Source of the DNA: Acidimicrobiia bacterium
GTDB taxonomy: Bacteria; Actinomycetota; Acidimicrobiia; Spongiisociales; ZC4RG35
Length of the DNA stretch: 16,759 nt
Assembly: GCA_029865445.1 (NCBI GenBank)
Contig: JAOUGY010000051.1
Span: forward strand, 1-16,759
Direction of reading: 5' to 3'
The notes below the pieces were generated by a model. It had not been told where the DNA came from, made no database searches, and saw nothing but the letters and a program-made list of their open reading frames with translations. The position numbers and the translations under genes are program-made. Positions 1-5,251 of this stretch are shown one piece after another. Position 1 is the stretch's first letter, and each line of letters starts with the position of its first letter.

Positions 1-1121
1 CGGGCGCCGGCGAGCACAACTCCATTCCCGAACGCAGACCACTCCGCAGTGCGGTTGGGCGCCTCCTCTGCCTCACCGTTGTGGTGGATGTAGTTGCCGG
101 CGACCACCACGTTGTTGGCGGGCGGCAAGAGCTCCGAATCGAGGGTGTTGGGGACGATGCCGGCGACGTTGTACCGCCACTCCGAGTTGACGATCCAGAT
201 GTTGCCTGAGCTGTTGGTCCCCGAATATCCGAGGCCGTTGTATTCGGCGACGACGTCGGTGACCACGGCATTGCACGGGTCGCATTGACCGATGTAGAAG
301 CCGGCGTCCCATGCCCCCGACGCGTACGAGTACTCGAACAGGCCGTCCACCGAGTCGAACGCATAGATGCCGTACACCCAGTCGTCGATGGCGGTCAGAT
401 ACGAACCGCGGTACCCGGTGACCCCGTTCCAGAAAAACCCGTTCACCGTGTAGCTGCGAGCGGTCATGTTTTCGATCGCCACTCCGTCGGCGGTGACGGC
501 GATACCGTTTTCGCGGGTGAACTCTCCGTCGAGGATCACGGAGTTGCGGTCGGTGCCCCTGATCACGAGCCCAGGCGTCGTGACGGTGACCGCCTCCTTG
601 TACACGCCGGGCTCCACGAGTACGAGATCGCCGGGTTCGGCAGCGTCGACCGCCGACTGGATGGTCGGGTAGTCCGCCGGCACGTTGCGGGTGGTTCCCG
701 ACCACTCGGAGGGCGCCGCGGTGTCCTGGGCAGCGACATCGACGGGGTCGGCCGCGTCGCCGACTACCAGTGTCCCCGTCATCCCCTCCCATTCTCCCTC
801 GTCATTCTGGGTGGCGTGCAAGGTGCAGTAGAACTGGTAGACCCCTGGCTCGTCGACGGTGACGGTGGCCGCGTCGCCAGACTCCTGATTCACGCCATCC
901 GACACACTCAAGGTCGACCACGAGGCGTCGGCGGCCACCGCGTTGTGGGGATTCCGGCCAATGTTGACGAACTCGATCGGCTCCCCCGGTTCGACCTCGA
1001 CCACTTTGGGTGCGAACGAGTTGTCGAGCATTCGTACCTCGACGGCACCAGTATCAGAGGACTGGCAAGCGGCGAGCAGGGCCGCGCCTGCGCCGAGAAC
1101 GAGAAGGGTCCTGAGCTGCAT
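1..1121 (-). CDS. Lipoprotein: cupredoxin plus right-handed beta-helix (C-terminus cut by window)
   Basis: The minus-strand frame is open from the ATG at 1121 to the window edge, giving 373 codons without a stop, so the C-terminus is missing. Residues 1-19 form a lipoprotein signal with lipobox LAAC and Cys19 as the lipid anchor. Residues 27-121 look like a plastocyanin-type cupredoxin, with candidate copper ligands His59 (NPHNA), Cys99 and His102 (YCTLH) and Met114 (GMTG). From about residue 143 a NosD/pectin-lyase-like beta-helix begins with the common opening (PTIQSAVDAAEPGD, then EPGVY) and continues with turn repeats to the edge. It is probably an extracytoplasmic, membrane-anchored protein; electron transfer or copper handling tied to glycan binding is inference. 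Its TACCCT box lies 8 bases before the ATG, suggesting a promoter separate from the upstream methyltransferase gene. Substrate unknown. Confidence 0.85.
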   Translation of the reverse strand, partial: MQLRTLLVLGAGAALLAACQSSDTGAVEVRMLDNSFAPKVVEVEPGEPIEFVNIGRNPHNAVAADASWSTLSVSDGVNQESGDAATVTVDEPGVYQFYCTLHATQNDEGEWEGMTGTLVVGDAADPVDVAAQDTAAPSEWSGTTRNVPADYPTIQSAVDAAEPGDLVLVEPGVYKEAVTVTTPGLVIRGTDRNSVILDGEFTRENGIAVTADGVAIENMTARSYTVNGFFWNGVTGYRGSYLTAIDDWVYGIYAFDSVDGLFEYSYASGAWDAGFYIGQCDPCNAVVTDVVAEYNGLGYSGTNSSGNIWIVNSEWRYNVAGIVPNTLDSELLPPANNVVVAGNYIHHNGEAEEAPNRTAEWSAFGNGVVLAGA

Positions 1122-1129
1122 GGGTGGGG

Positions 1130-1135
1130 AGGGTA
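1130..1135 (-). promoter_or_regulatory. -10 box (TACCCT) for the cupredoxin lipoprotein
   Basis: On the minus strand TACCCT is followed by 8 bases and the ATG, with no separate ribosome binding site in between. The spacing fits a leaderless or near-leaderless transcript. A TTGAGC 20 bases upstream could be a weak -35. It matches the TAnnnT-to-start arrangement at the other transcription units of the window. Confidence 0.45.
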
Positions 1136-1167
1136 GACCTCCAATTGGACGCCGCGCTCAACTTCTG

Positions 1168-1920
1168 TCACGGCCGGCAGAGTTTGCAGGGCCGGTAGCC
1201 GGCTTCATCCGCCTGGCTCGCCGATCGGAACTCGATGAGATGGCCGCTCGTGATGGTCCTCGCCGCACGGCACGTGGGGTGACAGTAGATCCTCGTCGTG
1301 TCCGACCCCCAGAAGCGAACGTTGCGGGACGCGAGCGACTCGAGCAGATCCGGGTCGGCCCCTTCTTCGACGAGAAGGGAGGCCTTGTTGTGGCCTCCGC
1401 CAAGCGAATAGTTGCCGATGTGTCCGTCGGTGCGCACCACCCGGTGGCAGGGCACGATCAGCGGTACGGGGTTGGTGGCCATGACCGAACCCACGGCGCG
1501 CACAGCTCCGGGTTTTCCACCCTCCTTGGCGAGCCATCCATACGGCCGTACTTCACCGCGGGGGATCGTGGCGGCGATCTCGAGAATCGCCCTCTGAAAC
1601 GGCGTACGGTTCCTCAGGTCGAGGGGCAGGTCTCCCGGTGTTCCCTTTTCGATCGCCCGGGCGATCAACGAGTCCCAGCCCCGGGGTGTCCTGGCTTCGA
1701 CGACCCGGCGACCGAAGCGGTCCTCGAATCGGTGGGGAGCGTCGAGATCCATCAGGTCGACCGACGACACACCTCTGGTGTTGAAGGTCACCATGACCTG
1801 TCCGACCGGCGAATCGAAGGCGGAGAAGCCGTCCACCAGGCCGGTCCCAAGGAGCACGCCGCTTTCGATGATGGCGGGTGGCTGTTCGTGGAGTGTTGAG
1901 AGCGCGTCTTCGAGATTCAT
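1168..1920 (-). CDS. O6-alkylguanine-DNA methyltransferase fused to C-terminal Ada zinc domain
   Basis: This 250-aa protein probably repairs O6-alkylguanine by irreversible transfer to an active-site cysteine. Residues about 30-185 are an Ogt/MGMT module: RTPFQRAILE, IPRGEVRPYGWLA, the helix-turn RAVGSVMATNP, and VPCHRVV with acceptor Cys158. Residues about 198-250 match the N-terminal metal-binding domain of Ada: IYCHPTC (Cys213, Cys217) and YRPCKLC (Cys245, Cys248), the four-cysteine zinc site in which the first Cys accepts methyl from phosphotriesters. In E. coli Ada that domain comes first and is followed by an AraC-type HTH; here the order is reversed and no HTH is present. The ATG overlaps the TGA of the sigma factor gene (ATGA), so the two are translationally coupled. 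An upstream in-frame start at 2214 is rejected because it lies inside the sigma gene. Confidence 0.9.
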   Translation of the reverse strand: MNLEDALSTLHEQPPAIIESGVLLGTGLVDGFSAFDSPVGQVMVTFNTRGVSSVDLMDLDAPHRFEDRFGRRVVEARTPRGWDSLIARAIEKGTPGDLPLDLRNRTPFQRAILEIAATIPRGEVRPYGWLAKEGGKPGAVRAVGSVMATNPVPLIVPCHRVVRTDGHIGNYSLGGGHNKASLLVEEGADPDLLESLASRNVRFWGSDTTRIYCHPTCRAARTITSGHLIEFRSASQADEAGYRPCKLCRP

Positions 1921-2435
1921 TGTTCGGCCTCCATGATCGTTCTGAGTTTCTCGAGACCCCGGTGGACGTCGGCTTTGACTGTTCCTTCGGGCCGGCCGAG
2001 GGCCTGGGACGTTTCGGCGATGGTCAGGCCCACGACGTGCCGGAGCACGATGGCGTCGCGTTGGGGCTTGCTGAGGGTGGCGAGCCTGCGATCCCAGGAT
2101 GCGGTGTCGGGAGGTTCCGGGTCGCAAGTGGTGGGGTCGTCGAACTCCGCGGGAATGGGGCGGCGCGCCCGGTCTCTCAGGGCATTGCGGCCGAGGTTCA
2201 TGGCGATCGTCCACATCCAGCCGCGGAGACTGAGCGTGCGAACCCGGTCGGGGTCGTAGCCGGCGAGGGCGTTGTACGCCCGGATGAACGCTTCCTGGGT
2301 CAGGTCTTCGGCGTCGGTTCCGTGGAGGCGTCGCAGCCCCGAGTACAGGGGGGCCTGCATCTCACGGACCAGTTCGGGGAACGCAGCGTCCAGATCGCGC
2401 GCCAGTCGTTTGCAGAGGTCTTCCATCACCGACAA
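1917..2435 (-). CDS. ECF-family RNA polymerase sigma factor
   Basis: The protein is about 172 aa, the normal size for ECF sigma factors. The sigma-2 region (residues about 25-90) includes DAEDLTQEAFIRAYNAL, the polymerase-binding and -10-recognition segment. The sigma-4 region (about 115-168) has LSKPQRDAIVLRHVVGLTIAE followed by a helix-turn-helix ending GTVKADVHRGLEKLR. No anti-sigma gene with a membrane or zinc (ZAS) domain is adjacent. Its only obvious operon partner is the downstream alkyl-DNA repair gene, which suggests an alkylation- or stress-response role (inference). The start is uncertain: TTG 2435, GTG 2429 or ATG 2426 share the frame and none has a clear ribosome binding site. 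A long inverted repeat lies directly upstream. Confidence 0.88.
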   Translation of the reverse strand: MSVMEDLCKRLARDLDAAFPELVREMQAPLYSGLRRLHGTDAEDLTQEAFIRAYNALAGYDPDRVRTLSLRGWMWTIAMNLGRNALRDRARRPIPAEFDDPTTCDPEPPDTASWDRRLATLSKPQRDAIVLRHVVGLTIAETSQALGRPEGTVKADVHRGLEKLRTIMEAEQ

Positions 2436-2440
2436 GAACC

Positions 2441-2490
2441 CGAAATTGCGTACGTGAGTTGCATATATGGCACTGAACTACGCAATTTCG
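2441..2490. repeat. 12-bp perfect inverted repeat around an AT-rich core
   Basis: The arms CGAAATTGCGTA (2441-2452) and TACGCAATTTCG (2479-2490) are exactly complementary and separated by 26 bases. It fills most of the 64-base gap between the end of the nitroreductase gene (2500) and the start of the sigma gene (about 2435), both on the minus strand. The spacer holds an AT-rich CATATATG (2462-2469 as written on minus) that could be a -10 element. It could be a terminator for the SoxR operon, an operator for the sigma operon, or both. There is no T-run after the stem, so an ordinary intrinsic terminator is not clearly favoured. Confidence 0.6.
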
Positions 2491-2499
2491 ATCGCCGGG

Positions 2500-2985
2500 T
2501 CACGCGGAGGACGCCACAAAAACCCGGATCTCACGGTGTGCGGCTCTCTTGGGATAGATGGCATACCCCGGGTAGATGCGGGCGGCCGCCTCGAAGATCG
2601 CCGCCTTCTCGTCCCCATGTGCTCGTCGGGTGTGAACCTCGACGCTCTTCGACCCCTTGCTGATGGTGGCCTCGGGATGGGCCTCCAGGTTGTACACCCA
2701 TCCCGGGGTGGGCCGCTGACCAAACCCGCTGCCGATCAGACAGACGTCGTCACCCCATGGGATTGCGAGCAGGGGCGAGGTCCGGGGCTCGGCGCTCTTG
2801 GCGCCGGTCGTGGTCACGAGCACGGCCAGCGGATGGGTCATATGGCCCGTGCGGGCGAGGGCACGGTCGAGGAGGTGGGCTGTCCGTGCAGAGATCCACG
2901 CCCCCGCCCGGGACGTCGCGAAGCCAGCAAGGAGCCTGTTGGTCGGGGCAGGCGGCGGTAGGCCCAAGGCTTCGGAAACGTTCAC
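2500..2985 (-). CDS. Deazaflavin (F420)-dependent nitroreductase/quinone reductase family protein
   Basis: This 161-aa protein has the size and pattern of the Ddn-like split-beta-barrel family (F420H2-dependent nitroreductases/quinone reductases). Signature stretches are the HPLAVLVTTTGAKSAEPRTSPL block (residues about 51-72), resembling the family motif TxGRKSGxxRxxPL, then DDVCLIGSGFGQ and GWVYNLEAHPEATI. Known members reduce quinones or nitro compounds with reduced F420 and protect against oxidative stress; which substrate applies here is not visible. The start is GTG at 2985, whose GTGA overlaps the stop of soxR, so it is coupled to that regulator. Being next to SoxR fits a role in redox-cycler detoxification (inference). 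It ends just before the 2441-2490 inverted repeat. Confidence 0.85.
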   Translation of the reverse strand: MNVSEALGLPPPAPTNRLLAGFATSRAGAWISARTAHLLDRALARTGHMTHPLAVLVTTTGAKSAEPRTSPLLAIPWGDDVCLIGSGFGQRPTPGWVYNLEAHPEATISKGSKSVEVHTRRAHGDEKAAIFEAAARIYPGYAIYPKRAAHREIRVFVASSA

Positions 2986-3437
2986 TCGTCGAGCGTATCA
3001 GGGGAGTCGCCCAGCAGGTACCGGGGCCCGGACCCCAACGTCGAGGCGCGGTCGCCTGGGTTGAAGATCCCGCAGCTCTTGAGCGACAGGCATCCACAGC
3101 CGATGCAGTCGGTCAGTTGGCTTCTGAGTGCTTCGAGTTCGGCGATGCGACTGTCGATGCGACGCCGCCACGACGATGAAAGCCGCTGCCAGTCTCGTTT
3201 CGATGGCGTCCGGTCATGGGGCAGATACTCCAGTGCCCGATGGATCTCCGGAAGGGTCAACCCCGCCTCCTGAGCAGCCCGGATGAGCGACACCCGTCGT
3301 AGGGTCGCCCTGTGGAACCGTCGTTGGTTGCCGGCGGTACGGACCGATGAGATGAGGCCCTCGGCCTCCCAGAAGCGGAGGGCCGACGTGGCCACGCCGG
3401 CTCGTGTGGCCAGCTCACCGATGGTGAGTTCGTCCAT
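2982..3437 (-). CDS. soxR: SoxR, redox-sensing [2Fe-2S] MerR-family regulator
   Basis: The protein is 151 aa, typical for SoxR. Residues 4-72 form the MerR winged-helix DNA-binding domain (TIGELATRAGVATSALRFWE, then RTAGNQRRFHR). A dimerisation helix follows (about 82-109, including WQRLSSSWRRRIDSRI). The cluster motif CIGCGCLSLKSC places Cys111, Cys114, Cys116 and Cys122 with the C-x2-C-x-C-x5-C spacing of E. coli SoxR, followed by the conserved NPGDR. It should sense redox-active compounds through its iron-sulfur cluster and activate promoters with a 19-20 bp spacer. It heads an operon with the F420-type reductase and is divergent from the transketolase pair; a near-perfect SoxR box lies between them. 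TAGGAT stands 6 bases before the ATG, suggesting leaderless expression. Confidence 0.95.
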   Translation of the reverse strand: MDELTIGELATRAGVATSALRFWEAEGLISSVRTAGNQRRFHRATLRRVSLIRAAQEAGLTLPEIHRALEYLPHDRTPSKRDWQRLSSSWRRRIDSRIAELEALRSQLTDCIGCGCLSLKSCGIFNPGDRASTLGSGPRYLLGDSPDTLDE

Positions 3438-3443
3438 TGTCCG

Positions 3444-3449
3444 ATCCTA
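3444..3449 (-). promoter_or_regulatory. -10 box (TAGGAT) for soxR
   Basis: On the minus strand TAGGAT is followed by exactly 6 bases and the soxR ATG, the spacing of a leaderless start. The SoxR operator arms at 3455-3476 lie directly upstream, so SoxR binding there could also affect its own promoter (inference). Confidence 0.5.
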
Positions 3450-3452
3450 CCC

Positions 3453-3483
3453 TTGACTTCAAGTAAACTTGAAGTCGTACGGT
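3453..3483 (+). promoter_or_regulatory. SoxR-type operator/promoter for the transketolase pair
   Basis: TTGACT (3453-3458) and TACGGT (3478-3483) are separated by exactly 19 bases, the long spacer characteristic of MerR/SoxR-activated promoters. Inside it sits a 9-bp perfect inverted repeat, GACTTCAAG (3455-3463) and CTTGAAGTC (3468-3476), around TAAA. The core TCAAGTAAACTTGA differs by one base from TCAAGTTAACTTGA, the core of the E. coli soxS operator as I remember it. The ATG of the first transketolase gene is 6 bases after the -10 box. The downstream direction is therefore the plus strand, away from soxR. Confidence 0.85.
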
Positions 3484-3489
3484 GGTCTC

Positions 3490-4176
3490 ATGAAGACTCT
3501 CAACGCACCAACCGGCGACCTCCTCGACACGTACTTTGCACTCCAGTCGGGAGACGCCAAACACGAGACAGCGGCCACGTCCACGCTCGACGTTCTCTGG
3601 ACGCTGTACGACAGGGTCCTGCGCGTCGACCCGGCAAACCCGTCGGATCCCGCGAGAGATCGATTTCTCGTTTCGAAGGGTCACGGACCGCAGGCCCTGT
3701 ACGCAGTGCTCGCTGCCAAAGGGTTCTTTCCGGTCGAGTGGCTCGCGACGTTTGGCGAGTTCGACTCCCCGCTCGGCCACCATCCCGATCGCCTGCTCCT
3801 TCCCGGAGTCGAGATCTCGTCCGGCTCGCTCGGGCACGGACTCCCGATTGCGCTCGGGACGGCGCTCGCACTCGATGCGCAGGGAATGGATGGTCCGCGG
3901 GTCGTGTGTCTCGTCGGTGACGGCGAACTCGACGAAGGCAGCAATCACGAGGCGATTGCCGTAGCCGCTCGACTCGGGGTCGGCCGACTCCAGGCGGTCG
4001 TGGTCGACAACAGTTCGTCGCGGCACGGTTGGCCGGGCGGGATAGCCGCCCGGTTCGAGGTCGAGGGGTGGAGAGGGGTCACCGTCGACGGCCGCGACCA
4101 CTACGCCATCGAACGAGCGTTCTCGCTGCAGAGCCCTTCGGTTCCCCTGTTCGTCGTCGCCGAGGTGACGCGATGA
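3490..4176 (+). CDS. Transketolase N-terminal (TPP-binding) subunit
   Basis: This 228-aa protein corresponds to the N-terminal half of transketolase. It shows RDRFLVSKGHGPQALY (His65), ISSGSLGHGLPIALGTAL and the thiamine diphosphate/Mg motif GDGELDEG (143-150) ending at Asn174 in VVVDN. The ATG at 3490 is chosen over an in-frame TTG at 3469 because the TTG lies inside the SoxR operator and the ATG is correctly spaced from the -10 box. It differs from typical split transketolases: the GSGHPGG loop reads DAKHETAAT around His25, and the protein ends soon after FVVAEV without the usual TxKGKG tail. A paired role with the next gene, overlapping by ATGA, is near certain. The substrate may not be the classical pentose phosphates. 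Confidence 0.88.
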   Translation: MKTLNAPTGDLLDTYFALQSGDAKHETAATSTLDVLWTLYDRVLRVDPANPSDPARDRFLVSKGHGPQALYAVLAAKGFFPVEWLATFGEFDSPLGHHPDRLLLPGVEISSGSLGHGLPIALGTALALDAQGMDGPRVVCLVGDGELDEGSNHEAIAVAARLGVGRLQAVVVDNSSSRHGWPGGIAARFEVEGWRGVTVDGRDHYAIERAFSLQSPSVPLFVVAEVTR

Positions 4177-5066
4177 GCATGCGAGAGCGCTTCACGAGCG
4201 TCGTCACCGACCTTCTCGACGGCGACACTCGCACCGCGGTGGTGTTGGCAGTGATTGGCCACGCCGGCTTCGAGGAGTCGGGGGCGACGAGACGGCATCC
4301 TCGTCGTGTCATCGATGTGGGTATTCGCGAACAAGCCATGGTGGGTGTAGCCGCAGGCCTGGCGCTCGAAGGCATGCGTCCATTCGTTCACTCCTATGCC
4401 CCGTTTCTCGTCGAACGGCCTTTCGAACAGATCAAGCTGGATCTGGCTCACCAAGGTGTTGGATCCGTGCTGGTGAGCATCGGGGCTTCCTTCGACGCTG
4501 CAGCGGAGGGGAGGACGCATCAGTCTCCGGGTGACGTGGCGTTGGCGTCGACGATCCCGGGAATGAGAATCGAGGTCCCCGGCCATCCGGACGAGGTCGA
4601 GTCGATGCTCAGGAGAGCCGCTCGCACCGATGAACTCACCTACATTCGGCTGTCGACCCAGGCCAACCGAGCAGCCTTGGTTGCTGACGGTTCGATCGGG
4701 GTGGCCCGGATCGGCACGGCCGGGGCGGCGACCGTGCTGGCGATCGGCCCGATGCTCGATCCGGTCCTCGAGGCGGTGGCCGACCTCGATATGACGGTCC
4801 TGTATTCATCCACCGCCAAGCCGCTGGATCGGGCAGGTCTGATGGCGGCCCGGACGGGAGATGCTCTCGCAGTGGTCGAGCCGTATCTCGAAGCCACGTC
4901 GGCGGCGGAGGTCTTGTCGGCGATCGGTCCGTCATGTGTCAAGACGGCGTGGATCGGAATCCGACACGGCGAACTCCGACGGTATGGGACACCGGAGGAC
5001 CATCGGGTGGCCCAGGGCCTCGATCCGGGCGCCATCCGCGCCCGGATCGCCCGTGACCTCATGTGA
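4173..5066 (+). CDS. Transketolase C-terminal (pyrimidine-binding) subunit
   Basis: This 297-aa protein contains the transketolase pyrimidine-binding domain and C-terminal domain. The key stretch is VIDVGIREQAMVGVAAGLALEG, with Glu53 as the glutamate that activates the TPP aminopyrimidine, followed by EGRTHQSPGDVALASTIPGM (His116) and the C-terminal domain from about residue 170 (VARIGTAGAATVLAIGPM onward). The ATG is inside the stop of the preceding gene (ATGA), giving equimolar coupled synthesis expected for a heteromeric enzyme. The longer in-frame start at 4029 lies within the upstream gene and is rejected. With the N-subunit it should form a TPP-dependent ketol-transfer enzyme in the cytoplasm, here probably induced by SoxR (inference). 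The gene is followed by a hairpin candidate at 5104-5157. Confidence 0.88.
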   Translation: MSMRERFTSVVTDLLDGDTRTAVVLAVIGHAGFEESGATRRHPRRVIDVGIREQAMVGVAAGLALEGMRPFVHSYAPFLVERPFEQIKLDLAHQGVGSVLVSIGASFDAAAEGRTHQSPGDVALASTIPGMRIEVPGHPDEVESMLRRAARTDELTYIRLSTQANRAALVADGSIGVARIGTAGAATVLAIGPMLDPVLEAVADLDMTVLYSSTAKPLDRAGLMAARTGDALAVVEPYLEATSAAEVLSAIGPSCVKTAWIGIRHGELRRYGTPEDHRVAQGLDPGAIRARIARDLM

Positions 5067-5103
5067 ATCTCCTCGGCTCGGTTTGCGTGACATGGTTGAG
5101 GAA

Positions 5104-5157
5104 CGGGATGGCAACGAGCACCAGCTCGGTCGCCGCGGCCTCGCCGTTGCCTACCCG
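5104..5157 (+). terminator. Candidate terminator hairpin after the transketolase pair
   Basis: The stem combines CGGG (5104-5107) with CCCG (5154-5157), a 2x2 internal loop, and GGCAACG (5110-5116) with CGTTGCC (5145-5151). It begins 37 bases after the transketolase stop codon. There is no T-run, which is common for G+C-rich actinobacteria but makes the call uncertain. The remainder of the 5067-5251 gap holds a small hairpin (5173-5187) and the promoter of the next gene. Confidence 0.4.
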
Positions 5158-5239
5158 CAGCTCTCCATCTGGTCCCCGAAAAGGGGAAGATCACAGGGGG
5201 AACATCAGTCGGCCTTCCCTCGTGGGCGCCGGAGCGCTG

Positions 5240-5245
5240 TAGCGT
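5240..5245 (+). promoter_or_regulatory. -10 box (TAGCGT) for the SLH-like/beta-helix protein
   Basis: TAGCGT is followed by 6 bases (GGGGGC) and the ATG at 5252, the same spacing as the other leaderless-type starts in the window. No convincing -35 hexamer is visible. Confidence 0.4.
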
Positions 5246-5251
5246 GGGGGC

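Noticed and set aside
5173..5187. Small TCCCC-GAAAA-GGGGA hairpin
   Set aside because: Only five pairs and no T-run; such short stems arise readily in G+C-rich sequence, so it is not called as a terminator or riboswitch.
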